DNA of 40,000 nucleotides from Nitrospira sp. MA-1 (lineage in GTDB: Bacteria; Nitrospirota; Nitrospiria; Nitrospirales; UBA8639): NCBI GenBank assembly GCA_032139905.1, contig JAQJDB010000005.1, positions 1 through 40,000 of the forward strand, given 5' to 3'. A program made the translations under genes and the position numbers. This document shows, piece after piece, positions 6,777 through 16,691 of the stretch. Below the pieces are notes generated by a model, which saw only the letters and a list, made by a program, of their open reading frames with translations, was not told where the DNA came from and searched no databases. The first letter of the stretch is position 1. Every line of letters begins with the position of its first letter.

Positions 6777-8879
6777 ATGAACGAGGGTATAACGAATAAA
6801 ATGAAAGATAATCCAGCTAGATTGCCAAAGCCTGTCACTCTGGGCTATCAGAATATCCGGCGCATGAGCCTCCTGGTGAGCGTGATTTTTCTGCTTCTTC
6901 TTCCCACCGCAATAGCCCAAACGCCCTCTTCGAAGCTATCCCCAAGGACAATAGTTCTTAAAAAATCCCCGGAGTCTCCTACCCCTTTGCCCGTGATTGT
7001 GGCCCAACACCGACGTGTGTTGATTGATGATCCGGTGCAGCGGGTTGCGGTGGGCGATACGTCCATCGTTTCGGCTCAGTTGATTAACAATAAGGAAATC
7101 TTGTTTCTTGGTCAGCGGCCCGGACGCACCTCGGTCATTGTCTGGCTTCAGTCAGGAGCGATTCGTCATTATCAATGCAATGTGCAGTTGGATCTTTCCG
7201 TTCTGCATGCGGCTTTGCATAACGTTCATCCCAGCATCGGTGTGACCAGCGCTCCGGACCGTGACGCCTTGATCCTGACCGGAAAGGTTCCTGATGTGAC
7301 CTATTCTCAGGCGGCGGAGGGAATCGCGCAGAAATATGTGAATGCCAGAACGGGAGAAAGAAAGGCAGGTCAAGGGCCCTTTGTGAAAAGTTCCGACGGG
7401 CAGCGGGCAAATCAATCTCAGCCCGGAAGGTCGAGTCAATCCTCGGGATCATCCAGCTCTTCTTCCGATGATGAGGCTGATGGAGAATCCCCATCAAGCG
7501 ATTCCTCCGCCCACATTGAAGTCGCGGAGGCCATCCCGGTCGGCGGCACCATTATCAATCTGATTCAATTGGATACGTTGCCGGCTACTCCCGAGGAGCG
7601 CATGCAAGAGGCAATTCGGAATCTTGGGGGTGAGCAGGTGACGGTGCGGCGAGTCAAACGAGGTATTGTGCGTGATGATGAGCAGGATGTCTTTGTCCTG
7701 GAGGGGTCGGTGAAAAATCAAGTGGCCCTCTTGCGTGTGCTGGAGGTGGGTTCCCGAATGCTGACCGGCCACGGCGCCACGCGACATAGTATTCGCGTGG
7801 TGGGTGATGAAGCGGGGGCGTTGGCCGGTCGATTGGGACAACAGCAAGGGGGGCAGCAAGGGCAGCAAGGGCGAATGATGATTGGTGGGGGCGGCGGTGG
7901 AATTGGCCAGCTGTTTGGAGGGGCAGGTAGGTCGGGGCGCGTCAGTAACCTGGTGCAATCGAATCTGGGCCGGGCCAAAGTGATCGAAGCGGCCAATGGG
8001 CGCATTATTTCTTTTCTTCATGTGAGGGATCTTCCGCAAATTCGGGTCAACATCAAACTCTATGAAGTCAATCGGACAAAACTGCGATCCTATGGCTCGG
8101 ATTTTGTCGGGACCTTTGACAATTTCGGGTCAGCCCCCGAGTCCGGGGCCCGAAACATTTTGGGCTTTCTGACCGGTACGCTTGTAGCCGACACGTTTAT
8201 TCGAAGCGGCGAGTTTGCCATTCGATCAGTCTTCACCTATTTGGAGAGTCTGGATTTGGCGCGAAGCCTGGCTTCTCCTTCGCTCACCGTGCTGTCTGGA
8301 GAAATTGCCGCCTTTCTGGTTGGAGGAGAAGTCCCGATCGAGCAGGCATTTTCCCCGTTTTTCGGCGGTGGAGATATCACTGGTGCGGCAGGGGTTTTTC
8401 AGTTTGTCACGTTTCGTGAATTCGGGATCTCCCTCCGTGTTCGCGCGCTGGTGGGGGAAGACGGGGATCTCACGATCGATGCGGTTCCGCAAGTGGTGAC
8501 ACCTGATTTGACCTTGACGGCGGGCATTGAAGAGGCCACGGGAACCAATCAACCCACGACAGCATTCAAAAACCGGTCCATGCAGACGAGTGCACGCATG
8601 CAGGATGGCCAGGCCATCCTGATTGGAGGCCTCCTCTCGCGTGACAAATCAGATCAGCAGGACTTTATTCCTGGAGTTCGTGACATCCCGGGGTTGGGTT
8701 GGTTGTTTCGACGGTTTACGCAAAACGACGAAGAGGTTGAACTGGTTATTGTCATTCATCCTGTCATTATGAGGGAGCCGATTCCCGAGGTGGGCCTCTG
8801 GGCTTTTCCCACTCTCACCGACTATCGACCGGCTTGGGAATTCAAGTCATGGCCGGCACCTGAGGAGAAAGGCTTGTGA
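6777..8879 (+). CDS. cpaC: Tad pilus outer-membrane secretin (CpaC/RcpA)
   Basis: 700 residues. A long basic head with RR is followed by a hydrophobic signal segment to about residue 48 (AIA then Q). A pilus N-terminal domain (about 55-135; RRVLIDDPVQRVAVGD) and a BON-like region follow. A Ser-rich linker (about 205-245) and a Gln/Gly-rich linker (about 352-385) come before the C-terminal secretin domain with VGGEVPIEQ and the closing LVIVIHPVIM motif. Secretins form the ring through which the pilus crosses the outer membrane. Starts at 6777, 6801 and 6864 are possible; the first two keep the RR of the signal peptide, and none has a strong ribosome site. The stop overlaps the next start (GTGA). 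It is the first gene of the machine operon, after the second LytTR-like operator. Confidence 0.9.
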   Translation: MNEGITNKMKDNPARLPKPVTLGYQNIRRMSLLVSVIFLLLLPTAIAQTPSSKLSPRTIVLKKSPESPTPLPVIVAQHRRVLIDDPVQRVAVGDTSIVSAQLINNKEILFLGQRPGRTSVIVWLQSGAIRHYQCNVQLDLSVLHAALHNVHPSIGVTSAPDRDALILTGKVPDVTYSQAAEGIAQKYVNARTGERKAGQGPFVKSSDGQRANQSQPGRSSQSSGSSSSSSDDEADGESPSSDSSAHIEVAEAIPVGGTIINLIQLDTLPATPEERMQEAIRNLGGEQVTVRRVKRGIVRDDEQDVFVLEGSVKNQVALLRVLEVGSRMLTGHGATRHSIRVVGDEAGALAGRLGQQQGGQQGQQGRMMIGGGGGGIGQLFGGAGRSGRVSNLVQSNLGRAKVIEAANGRIISFLHVRDLPQIRVNIKLYEVNRTKLRSYGSDFVGTFDNFGSAPESGARNILGFLTGTLVADTFIRSGEFAIRSVFTYLESLDLARSLASPSLTVLSGEIAAFLVGGEVPIEQAFSPFFGGGDITGAAGVFQFVTFREFGISLRVRALVGEDGDLTIDAVPQVVTPDLTLTAGIEEATGTNQPTTAFKNRSMQTSARMQDGQAILIGGLLSRDKSDQQDFIPGVRDIPGLGWLFRRFTQNDEEVELVIVIHPVIMREPIPEVGLWAFPTLTDYRPAWEFKSWPAPEEKGL

Positions 8880-9805
8880 AGTGGAGTGTAAAAGCCTTGA
8901 TGACAAAGGCTCATCCATCCTTCGGTCCGGTGGCATCACAACGTGGCGGGGTACTCATTGAATTTGCCTTTCTGTCGTTGGTGTTCTATGTGCTGGTTGC
9001 GTTGGTTGTGGACATCGGAAGAATGGTATTTGCCGCTCAAGTGCTCCAGGATGCTGCCCGTGTGGCCGCCCGCGAATTGGCATTGGTCCCCCTTCCCGCC
9101 GCCATGACCTTTGAGCAAGCGTTGGAGGATCCAACGGTCCTGGCTCAGGTATTCGATCCGGCCTTGCTGGTCATCGATCTCGACACGTTTGGCGATGACG
9201 ATGTGGCGTTTCAAGCGTTTCTGGATCAGTTGCCCATGGTCAATAAAATGTTGAGACCGCTCATGATTTTCGAACAGGCTGACATTCAAGGTTCCGGCCG
9301 ACGATTGCTGAGGTTTCCCGGTGCGCTTTTGAATGATCCTTCGGCCCCGAGTGGTCTGGGAGTGGGAATTCCACGGGTGGAATCCCGCGGGGCGAATGGC
9401 GTGGAAGCCATTCGATGGGTTCCGGTTCTTGAAGAAATCACGAACGGCTCTTTCAGTCTGGTGCCACTTGACCCCGAGAATCCGCCTCCTCAACGGGGTC
9501 TGGTGGCGGTTCGCATCAATTATCCGTTTCAAGCGGCGATGTTGAGCGGTTTTCAGCAAGGTCCGGGAGGCCCGTTTGAACCGAACCTGGACAATCGCAT
9601 TCAAGCGGACGATGAAAGCGTAGACGATTCCATAAATGCTCCGCCACGGGGGACGCCATTTGGGATTGGTGACTTGCCTGAAGTAGGCGTGTACGGCGGA
9701 CGTTTTGGCCTTGGAGGACAATTGGCTTTTGGCGGTGAAACGCTCAGGCCCTACAGGAAGCTTCTTTCCGCTCAAGCCATTTCCAGGCGGGAGGTGTTCT
9801 TATGA
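8876..9805 (+). CDS. TadE-like pilus assembly pseudopilin
   Basis: 309 residues. The N-terminus carries the TadE signature, QRGGVLIEFAFLSLVFYVLV, with a Gly-x-x-x-x-Glu element that could be cut by the prepilin peptidase, then one membrane helix and DIGRMVFAAQVLQDAARVAAR. The remaining 240 residues are predicted extracytoplasmic. It is about twice as long as ordinary TadE, so it could also be called a TadE/TadG hybrid. TadE-type minor pilins are needed for pilus initiation or stability. GTG 8876 overlaps the secretin stop and follows GAGGAGAAAGG. The 3' end overlaps CpaB by ATGA. Confidence 0.82.
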   Translation: MKWSVKALMTKAHPSFGPVASQRGGVLIEFAFLSLVFYVLVALVVDIGRMVFAAQVLQDAARVAARELALVPLPAAMTFEQALEDPTVLAQVFDPALLVIDLDTFGDDDVAFQAFLDQLPMVNKMLRPLMIFEQADIQGSGRRLLRFPGALLNDPSAPSGLGVGIPRVESRGANGVEAIRWVPVLEEITNGSFSLVPLDPENPPPQRGLVAVRINYPFQAAMLSGFQQGPGGPFEPNLDNRIQADDESVDDSINAPPRGTPFGIGDLPEVGVYGGRFGLGGQLAFGGETLRPYRKLLSAQAISRREVFL

Positions 9806-10827
9806 AAACTGCCGGGTTTCATCCTCGATCGTCGTGGGTCAGATTCGTGTCGTCCCCGTTTTTTTTGGCGGGCATGCTTGTCGTGATTCTAGGGGGATTG
9901 TGGGTGTCCGGCCTGGTGAACCCTTGCTGGTTCGGAGTGAATTGCGGGCCTTCCACGGAGGGGCTGGTTGCCGTTCCGGTCAGCGCGCAAACGATTCCGG
10001 CGTTCACCCAATTGAGCCGTCAACATGTGTGGAATGCCGGAAAAGGGCAGCCGGCTGTCGTGCTGCTTCCCCCGGAACAGGTGACCGAGGCAATGAAAAC
10101 CAATTTAACGGACATTCTCGGTCGTGTCCTTGGGCGAGAGAAGCCTGCCGGATATGTTTTCACGGAAGTCGATTTTCTGCCGCGTGGTTCCCGTCCTGGG
10201 TTAGTCGGGGGGATTCCCCCAGGGAAGCGGGCGGTCCGGGTCGAAGCCGGTCAGGTCAGCGGGTTATATGGCCTGAATCCCGGAGATCGCTTCGACCTGA
10301 TCGCGACTTTGCCGATCGACGCGGAGGGGAAGGAAAACTCATTGACCATGGGAGGAGTCTATGGTCAACAATTAGCGCTCCAGGCGAATTTACATAATTG
10401 GGCCAAACAAGCCACCGTGCGGGTGCTGGTGCAAAACGGTGTGCTGGTTCAACCGTTGACGACCCGGGAAATTCCTCTCTCGATGAATACGCTGACCCAG
10501 GGTCTTGTGGTCAAAAAGAAGCCTGTTCAAGAAATCGTCATCGCGGTGGACCCGGAAGAAGTGGCTTCATTGACCGAAGCCGTAGCCGTGAAGGCCGAGA
10601 TTACGACCATTCCTCGTTCAGGACATCCGGACGATCCCGGGGACAGCGAGACACCGGAATCCCAACCCTGGAGCCCCTTTTGGAATACGTTGGCTTTAGG
10701 GAAGTCTTCTGGCGGGATTTCAAAAAATGGAAATACGGAATCTTCGCTCACGTTTGTGGAAACCTTGAACGGATCGGGAGAACGGGAGTTAATTACCGTG
10801 CCTGTTGCGTCGGATCGGGAGAAATAG
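9802..10827 (+). CDS. cpaB: Tad pilus assembly protein CpaB/RcpC (SAF domain)
   Basis: 341 residues with an N-terminal membrane anchor (about 19-40). A SAF-type region (about 55-125; LVAVPVSAQTIPAFTQL) and an RcpC domain (about 135-265) follow, the latter with GKRAVRVEAGQVSGLYGLNPGDRFDLIAT and VRVLVQNG. A disordered C-terminal tail is rich in Pro, Ser and Gly. CpaB/RcpC is a periplasmic partner of the secretin. Overlap with TadE is ATGA. The stop TAG at 10825-10827 shares its G with a GTG that could have been the original start of the next gene. Gene order secretin, TadE, CpaB differs from the common CpaB-before-CpaC order. Confidence 0.87.
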   Translation: MKTAGFHPRSSWVRFVSSPFFLAGMLVVILGGLWVSGLVNPCWFGVNCGPSTEGLVAVPVSAQTIPAFTQLSRQHVWNAGKGQPAVVLLPPEQVTEAMKTNLTDILGRVLGREKPAGYVFTEVDFLPRGSRPGLVGGIPPGKRAVRVEAGQVSGLYGLNPGDRFDLIATLPIDAEGKENSLTMGGVYGQQLALQANLHNWAKQATVRVLVQNGVLVQPLTTREIPLSMNTLTQGLVVKKKPVQEIVIAVDPEEVASLTEAVAVKAEITTIPRSGHPDDPGDSETPESQPWSPFWNTLALGKSSGGISKNGNTESSLTFVETLNGSGERELITVPVASDREK

Positions 10828-10894
10828 TGCGATGTTATACACGATGTACGTTCATGCTTGAACGCGACACGGTACACTTTGGGAATGTCAGGCT

Positions 10895-12124
10895 ATGTTG
10901 GTGCTGTTCGTCTTGCTGGTTTGGGGAATGCTGGGTATTGGCTCCTTAGTGATCGATTGGGGGTATGTCAATCTCACCAGAGTGCAAATGCAAAATGTTG
11001 CAGATGCTGCGGCGGGGGAAGGCTTGCGTCTGCGTGATGTGGCCCCAGAGGATCCGGTTGCCAGTGATCTCAACCGCCGGGTGGCGGTGAGCCAGCTGGC
11101 CGCATGGACGTATGATGATGACTTTGATCTGACCGACGATCTCCTGCAGTTTGGTGCGGGGCCTGATATGTTCCTGACTGGAGGACAAACCGACCTCAAT
11201 GCGATGCAGAAATTAGACGTCCCGCCGGCCCCCGTCTACAAACCGGTGTTGCAATGGAATGATGAAGCCAATGCCCGACATGGCGATATGGTCAGCGGGA
11301 CGTTTGGGATTCCCGATCCCGGTTGTTCGGTGGAAGCCCCGCGCCGGGAATGTGCAAATTATACCCGGATCGATTTCGTCCCGGCTGAAGTGAACGCCAG
11401 TCCGACGGCCGATGCCTTTCTCGTGCGATTGCGGCGCTCCATAAAACCGGAACCCTTTCAAGGTCAGGCCAGCGTCGATAATGTGCCGGGAGTGAGTTCG
11501 GCCGGCCCGACCCTGCCGCTGGTGTTAGGACTTGGCTCGCCTCTCCAGGCCCAAATCGATTCGCCTGGAATTCGTTTTACGGGCATAACCGTGCGGGCGA
11601 CAGCCATTGCCGATGCCCGCCCTGTTCGAGGAGTGGGTCTGCCGGATATCTTGTCCGAGCCTCCCCGTCTGGGTGTTGCCCCGTTTGCGCTTGCCCGTGC
11701 AGGCTGGCGGGATTCTCTGGTGATGGATGTTCCCAGTTCGGGCACCGTGGATTCTTCAGGGGTCGTGGCGGTCGGGTCCACGGCAATAGGCCGGTTTCTC
11801 CTTCCGGTTACGAGCATTGGCGAACCTGTTCTTGCTCGATTTCCTGAAGGGGGACAGGTGACGATCGACGGATATGCACCTCTCTACGAAGATTTTTTGG
11901 GGACGGAACGGGTGGTGGGATTTGCACGGGTTGAAATGACCGGCACCTCGCCCGGTTCGGTACAGATTATCAGGCGACCGGGTCAAGTGGCTGTAGAAAA
12001 TGCCACCGTCTCTCTCCTGCCTGCGTTTCCCCTTCTGCCGGAACCCGAATTGGCATTGTTGCTTCATGTTAATCGTGACATTCAGAAAGAGGGAGCCCTG
12101 CTGGCTCCGGCGCTGGTTCGTTAA
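10895..12124 (+). CDS. TadG-like pilus protein, possibly with a disrupted N-terminus
   Basis: 409 residues. The N-terminal helix MLVLFVLLVWGMLGIGSLVIDWG is followed by VQMQNVADAAAGEGLR, the typical TadG/Tad N-terminal pattern that anchors the protein in the inner membrane. The rest is periplasmic. Family members normally begin with a short basic head containing R-G-x-V before this helix. Here the ATG lies directly on the helix with only GGGA ten bases upstream, while a different frame from GTG 10827 (spaced 5 bases after GGGAG and overlapping the CpaB stop) encodes a head ending FMLERDTVHFGNVR and would join the helix after a single-base shift between 10862 and 10946. Either the gene is frameshifted, the sequence has an indel, or the short start is real. 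Confidence 0.72.
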   Translation: MLVLFVLLVWGMLGIGSLVIDWGYVNLTRVQMQNVADAAAGEGLRLRDVAPEDPVASDLNRRVAVSQLAAWTYDDDFDLTDDLLQFGAGPDMFLTGGQTDLNAMQKLDVPPAPVYKPVLQWNDEANARHGDMVSGTFGIPDPGCSVEAPRRECANYTRIDFVPAEVNASPTADAFLVRLRRSIKPEPFQGQASVDNVPGVSSAGPTLPLVLGLGSPLQAQIDSPGIRFTGITVRATAIADARPVRGVGLPDILSEPPRLGVAPFALARAGWRDSLVMDVPSSGTVDSSGVVAVGSTAIGRFLLPVTSIGEPVLARFPEGGQVTIDGYAPLYEDFLGTERVVGFARVEMTGTSPGSVQIIRRPGQVAVENATVSLLPAFPLLPEPELALLLHVNRDIQKEGALLAPALVR

Positions 12125-12138
12125 GGAGTAAACGTGCA

Positions 12139-13359
12139 ATGGAAACGAATCTCCATATCCTCGTGGTAGGGAAATCCCCTGGACTCCGCGCGGAATTTGA
12201 TTCCGCGCTTCAGGGTGTGGGCAGTTACCGATGCGTCACGGTCTATGCCGAGTCATTCCGTCATGCGGAAGAGCTGGCCAGGAACCGCCGGCCTCAATTG
12301 ATTTGTGTCGAGATGAATGGAAATCTTCGCGGCTTGAAGGAGTTTACGATTGATGTGTCTCAGATGTTGCCGGGAACCGCTATCGCCGGCTTGTACAAGC
12401 CCGATCTTTTTGAATCTGATCAATCGGAAAGCGCATTTATTCTTGAAGGCGTCCGGGCGCGTATTCAGGATTTCCTCCGGCACCCGCTCTCCAGCACCGA
12501 AATTCGACAGGTCTTCGACCGGGTTTTTGTGCAGGGAAAGACCAAATCCAGCCTGTCCCCGCTCGGCCATATCGTCTCGTTTGTCAGCAACAAAGGCGGA
12601 GTGGGGAAATCGACGATTTCAGTCAATATGGCGTGTTTGCTGGCCAGTCGCCATCCCGGCCAGGTGTTGCTGGTGGATGCGTCTTTGCAGTTGGGCGTTG
12701 CCGCAGTGATGCTTGATCTGAATCCCCGAACGACCATTGTGGACGCCGTTCGTGAAAAAGGACGTCTTGATGAGACGTTGCTTCGCGAATTGACCGTGTC
12801 TCATCCGTGCGGGTTGTCGCTTCTGGCCGCGCCGGGGAATGCGGCCGAAGCGTCTGAGGTGGATGAGGAATCCATGTATCGTATTTTGAACTTAGCGCGG
12901 CGAACGTTCACGTACGTGGTGGTTGATACGTTTCCCATGTTGGATAGTGTCGTGATGACGGTGTTGGATCTGTCCACCTTTACCTATGTCGTGATGCAGG
13001 GAACGGCGCCCAATGTCATTGGCACGGCCAAACTGCTTCCAATTTTGGAGGGGCTTGGATGTCCGGTCGAGCGTCAGCGTTTGGTCCTGAATCAGAACTA
13101 CCGGAATTTTGCCGGAAATTTGACGCAAACGGAGATTGAGGAGCGGTTGATGAGAGAATTTCATTATGTCTTTCCCTATCAAAAGAAACTGTTAACCTGC
13201 GCCAATCTCGGGGAACCGTATATTCTCCAAACTACCCGATACTTCGGGTTCGGACGTAGCGCTCATCTGTTGGTTGGGGAAATCGAGCAGTTAGCGGACC
13301 GGGCGGTTGCCGCGGAAATTGATCACTTGGCGAAACTGATGAACGAGGAGCCGGCCTGA
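12139..13359 (+). CDS. cpaE: Tad pilus localisation ATPase TadZ/CpaE
   Basis: 406 residues. Residues 1-130 form a receiver-like domain without an obvious phosphorylation site (atypical receiver, as in the family). From about 145 comes a ParA/MinD-type ATPase with deviant Walker A NKGGVGKST (about 150-158), LLVDASLQLG as the switch region and VVVDTFP as Walker B. TadZ/CpaE positions the pilus machine, usually at a cell pole. It sits 14 bases after the TadG-like gene and 13 bases before the ATPase gene, and is part of the same operon. Confidence 0.88.
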   Translation: METNLHILVVGKSPGLRAEFDSALQGVGSYRCVTVYAESFRHAEELARNRRPQLICVEMNGNLRGLKEFTIDVSQMLPGTAIAGLYKPDLFESDQSESAFILEGVRARIQDFLRHPLSSTEIRQVFDRVFVQGKTKSSLSPLGHIVSFVSNKGGVGKSTISVNMACLLASRHPGQVLLVDASLQLGVAAVMLDLNPRTTIVDAVREKGRLDETLLRELTVSHPCGLSLLAAPGNAAEASEVDEESMYRILNLARRTFTYVVVDTFPMLDSVVMTVLDLSTFTYVVMQGTAPNVIGTAKLLPILEGLGCPVERQRLVLNQNYRNFAGNLTQTEIEERLMREFHYVFPYQKKLLTCANLGEPYILQTTRYFGFGRSAHLLVGEIEQLADRAVAAEIDHLAKLMNEEPA

Positions 13360-13372
13360 CCGTTCCCTTACC

Positions 13373-14827
13373 ATGAGCGAACAGGATTTTCCATTACCTT
13401 CGTCATCAGAGAGCCGGCCGCCCGTTCCGTTTGGAAAATCATTAAGTGCGGATACGGCCTCGAGGCTCAAGGCTGCGCTGAAACGTCCGGCGATGAACGT
13501 GGTCAAAGACGAAGCATTGCTGGATGATCCATTGGCGCGAGTCAAGCATGCCGATTATCTGTCGATTAAAAGCGCCCTTCAGGAGCGACTCCTGAATGAA
13601 ATCGGAGAACATTTGGCCGCTGGACTCAATCATGAGGATGTATCGGCCGTAGTGAAGGAGTTTACCGCGCGGATTTTAGAATCGGAGCACATTCCCTTGA
13701 ATCAGGCGGAGCAGGGACGGCTGGCCGAAGAATTGACCGAGGAAGCCATTGGTTTGGGGCCCTTGACTCCGCTGTTGGCCGATCCGGCTGTGACGGATAT
13801 TCTTGTCAACGGCCACCAGTCAGTCTATGTGGAGCGGTATGGCCGGTTGGAAAAAACTGACGTTCAGTTTCTGGACGACGATCATGTGATTCGGGTGATC
13901 GAGCGGATTGCGGCGCAAATGGGCCGGAGGGTGGATACGGCCTCTCCAATGGTGGATCTACGCCTGGCGGATGGCACGCGGGTTAATGCCACCCTGCCTC
14001 CGGCGACGATCGACGGGCCGACCCTCTCCATTCGGCGGTTTGGCGTCCGTCGGCTACGGCGGAATGATCTCCTGGGACTGGGAACGCTGTCGCCGGATAT
14101 GGCGACGTTTCTGGAGCTGGTGGTTCGCGGCAAGAAAAATCTTCTGATTTCAGGTGGAACGGGGGCCGGGAAATCCACCCTGTTGGGGGCGTTGTCGGAG
14201 GCTATTCCCTTTCACGAGCGCATCATTACGATTGAAGATACCGCGGAATTACACCTGGATCAGGAACATGTGGTCCGGATGGAAACCCGGCAGCCGAATA
14301 TCGAGGGCAAAGGGCGGATTTTGGCTAGGGATCTGGTGGTGAATGCCTTACGGATGCGGCCGGACCGGATCATCGTCGGGGAAGTTCGTGGGCCGGAATC
14401 CCTGGATATGTTGCAAGCTATGAATACCGGTCATGAAGGCAGCATGAGCACGGTTCACGCCAATTCCCCCCGTGATGCGTTGTCGCGGTTGGAAACCATG
14501 GTGCTTTTTGCGGGCACGGAATTGCCTTCCCGCGCCATTCGAGAGCAAATGGTTTCTGCCCTTCATCTTATTATTCAGGTCCGGCGGTATGAAGACGGCG
14601 TGCGCCGGATCGAAACGATTGCGGAAATGACCGGCATGGAGGGCCTGACCCCTCTCATGCAGGACATCTTTCAGTTCCGGCGGCGCGGGTTTCGGGGAAA
14701 GCGTGTGGCCGGAGAATTTGTGCCGACCGGTATCGTTCCAAGAGTGGTTGAAGAATTGCGTGAACAGCATATCGACATTCCCCTGTCCCTGTTTACCGGA
14801 GGAAGAGATCTCCATGGGTTTTCGTGA
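13373..14827 (+). CDS. cpaF: Tad pilus secretion ATPase TadA/CpaF
   Basis: 484 residues. An N-terminal all-alpha and PAS-like region ([19 protein letters not shown], about 140-160) is followed by the VirB11/CpaF ATPase core with Walker [11 protein letters not shown] (about 260-269), Asp box [11 protein letters not shown], Walker [12 protein letters not shown] and the His box STVHANS. This hexameric cytoplasmic ATPase drives assembly of Flp pilin. Length is normal and all catalytic motifs are intact. No strong ribosome site is visible before ATG 13373, 13 bases after TadZ, so coupling is likely. The last 14 bases overlap TadB. Confidence 0.93.
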   Translation: MSEQDFPLPSSSESRPPVPFGKSLSADTASRLKAALKRPAMNVVKDEALLDDPLARVKHADYLSIKSALQERLLNEIGEHLAAGLNHEDVSAVVKEFTARILESEHIPLNQAEQGRLAEELTEEAIGLGPLTPLLADPAVTDILVNGHQSVYVERYGRLEKTDVQFLDDDHVIRVIERIAAQMGRRVDTASPMVDLRLADGTRVNATLPPATIDGPTLSIRRFGVRRLRRNDLLGLGTLSPDMATFLELVVRGKKNLLISGGTGAGKSTLLGALSEAIPFHERIITIEDTAELHLDQEHVVRMETRQPNIEGKGRILARDLVVNALRMRPDRIIVGEVRGPESLDMLQAMNTGHEGSMSTVHANSPRDALSRLETMVLFAGTELPSRAIREQMVSALHLIIQVRRYEDGVRRIETIAEMTGMEGLTPLMQDIFQFRRRGFRGKRVAGEFVPTGIVPRVVEELREQHIDIPLSLFTGGRDLHGFS

Positions 14828-15677
14828 ATTTGCGGGGTTGATGGCGATTGGTCTGATTGTCGGGCTGTGCGTTTGGTGGTGGAGAAACTTCTCTTTTCGG
14901 GTGGCCACTCAGGCCAGGCTTGCGCAGGATGGGGCAGGGCGGGAATCCCATCAGACCGGTCGGTCGGTCCGGCGCGTATTCCCTCCCCGTTATCGTATCA
15001 TTCCCGCGTGTCTAGGAGTGGGAGCGAGTGTTGGTTTATTTTATTTCGTGGAGTTCTCTCCCCCGTTTGCCGGAGCCGCAGGGCTGATGCTTGGAGTGTT
15101 AGGATTTTTACTGGAGTCTATTATTGCCGGCAAGCGCTTGAGCCGCATTGAAACCCAATTGGCCGATTCGATCGATCTAATGGTGGGAGCCTTACAGGCG
15201 GGGTTATCACTCCCCAAGGCGCTGGATACTGCTCGACAGGAGTCTGTCGCGCCTCTACGGCCGTATTTGGATAACCTTGTGCGAAAAATCCGTCTGGGAG
15301 AAAACCCCGCAACTGCAGTTCGAGAATTGGGAGAGCGGGTTCCGTTGGAAACCTTTCAACTGTTTTCGCTGACGCTTTCGGCCCAGTGGTGGACAGGAGG
15401 GAGTTTGGCCCCCACCTTGTCCGTTGTGGGAAGAACGATTCGGGACCGGATTGAACTCTCCCGGCGTATTCGGACCCAAGCCGTAGAGGCTAAAGCCTCG
15501 GTGATCGGGGTGTTGGCCATATCCTATGTGTTGACGTTCATCATGTGGAGGGCGAATCCCCGCCCGTTAGAGAATTTTTTCAATAGTGACATCGGATCCT
15601 TGCTGGCGGGAGCGGCTATCGGATTGCAAGCGTTGGGCATCGTGTGGATTAACCGGATCAGTCAGGTCAAATTTTAG
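14814..15677 (+). CDS. tadB: Tad pilus inner-membrane platform protein TadB
   Basis: 287 residues from ATG 14814, preceded by GGAGGAAGAG; an in-frame ATG at 14703 would only add residues that overlap CpaF. N-terminal hydrophobic helices are followed by a T2SSF domain (about 120-245; IETQLADSIDLMVGALQAGLSLPKALD) and two C-terminal helices. TadB pairs with TadC as the inner-membrane platform that couples the ATPase to pilin. It overlaps the upstream gene by 14 bases, and the downstream gene starts 11 bases after its stop. Confidence 0.9.
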   Translation: MGFREFAGLMAIGLIVGLCVWWWRNFSFRVATQARLAQDGAGRESHQTGRSVRRVFPPRYRIIPACLGVGASVGLFYFVEFSPPFAGAAGLMLGVLGFLLESIIAGKRLSRIETQLADSIDLMVGALQAGLSLPKALDTARQESVAPLRPYLDNLVRKIRLGENPATAVRELGERVPLETFQLFSLTLSAQWWTGGSLAPTLSVVGRTIRDRIELSRRIRTQAVEAKASVIGVLAISYVLTFIMWRANPRPLENFFNSDIGSLLAGAAIGLQALGIVWINRISQVKF

Positions 15678-15688
15678 GTGAGGTCGTC

Positions 15689-16651
15689 ATGGATCGAATG
15701 TGGTATTTCGGCCTGATTATTGTCGCGATTGTGGCATCAGTCATGTTGACGCCCTGGGCGGGTATGTTTGTCGCGCTTCTTCTGCTGTTGTTCGGAATGG
15801 TTTCTTGGGCAAGTCGTCACCGGAGTGTTGAGCGGGTTCGCGACACTCTGGAGTCGGAACGTTCTGTTCTGGAACTTGGACGGGCACGCTCCGAGTGGTG
15901 GCTGCGCCGGTGGTTGTTTTTGTCGGGGTTTCGAGGGCGATTGGCGCCCGTGGTCTTTATGGGACTTACCGGAGGAGCGCTAGCTCTGGGAATCGCGAGT
16001 GCATATATCATGAACCGGTCTGGAGTGGTTGATGTGATGGTGGTGCCACTGCAGGGTATTCCGGGAGGAATCGGGGAGGCTTTTATTTCCGTGGCCTATG
16101 CGGGCCCCTGGATCGTGCTTTCCCTGTTAGCCAGCATTCCATTGCTGGTGGTTCGTGCGTCCCGTCGCCAACGGGTCACGGATGTCGACCATGACCTTCC
16201 TTTGATGCTGGAATTGCTGGCCACGCTGACAGAAGGGGGACTGAGTTTTGATGCGGCCCTGGATAAAATACTCGGGGCCCAGTTTCGCACCAGGCCTTTG
16301 TCGCAGGAGTTTCGTACCTACCATCGAGAACTGCAGCTGGGTGTGTCCAGATTGCAGGGTCTTCGACGGCTGGCCTACCGTTTGGAAGTGACTTCCGTCT
16401 CGTTCCTGATTTCCGCATTGATTCAAAGCGAACAAGTAGGGGCAAGTATTGCCACGATGCTTCGCCGTCAGGCCGACGATCTCCGGAACCGTCGCCGAGA
16501 GCAGGCTTTGATGCTTGCTCAAGCCCTTCCCGTCAAATTGGTGGTTCCGCTCATTCTTTGCTTTCTCCCGGGAATATTCGTGTCCACGCTCGGTCCCTCG
16601 TTACATCAACTGGTGAACCTTGTGAGCGGGATGACGGGAGGGATTCGGTAA
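15689..16651 (+). CDS. tadC: Tad pilus inner-membrane platform protein TadC
   Basis: 320 residues. About four membrane helices flank a T2SSF domain (about 165-290) with VDHDLPLMLELLATLTEGGL and QALPVKLVVPLILCFLPGIF, the usual TadC C-terminal pattern. GTGAGG lies about 6 bases before ATG 15689. It forms the platform with TadB. The length is normal. It is the ninth pilus gene of the run, counting from flp. Confidence 0.9.
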   Translation: MDRMWYFGLIIVAIVASVMLTPWAGMFVALLLLLFGMVSWASRHRSVERVRDTLESERSVLELGRARSEWWLRRWLFLSGFRGRLAPVVFMGLTGGALALGIASAYIMNRSGVVDVMVVPLQGIPGGIGEAFISVAYAGPWIVLSLLASIPLLVVRASRRQRVTDVDHDLPLMLELLATLTEGGLSFDAALDKILGAQFRTRPLSQEFRTYHRELQLGVSRLQGLRRLAYRLEVTSVSFLISALIQSEQVGASIATMLRRQADDLRNRRREQALMLAQALPVKLVVPLILCFLPGIFVSTLGPSLHQLVNLVSGMTGGIR

Positions 16652-16691
16652 TGGTCTGGCCTGTGAGTCCCTACACAGCAGAGGAGTCGAC

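Noticed and set aside
7494-8039. 181-codon minus-strand frame inside cpaC
   Set aside because: Antisense to a secretin with intact domains, no recognisable protein features; a high-GC shadow.
8936-9775. 279-codon minus-strand frame opposite TadE
   Set aside because: Composition (Arg/His/Gln-rich, no motifs) is typical of an antisense shadow, while the plus strand carries the TadE signature.
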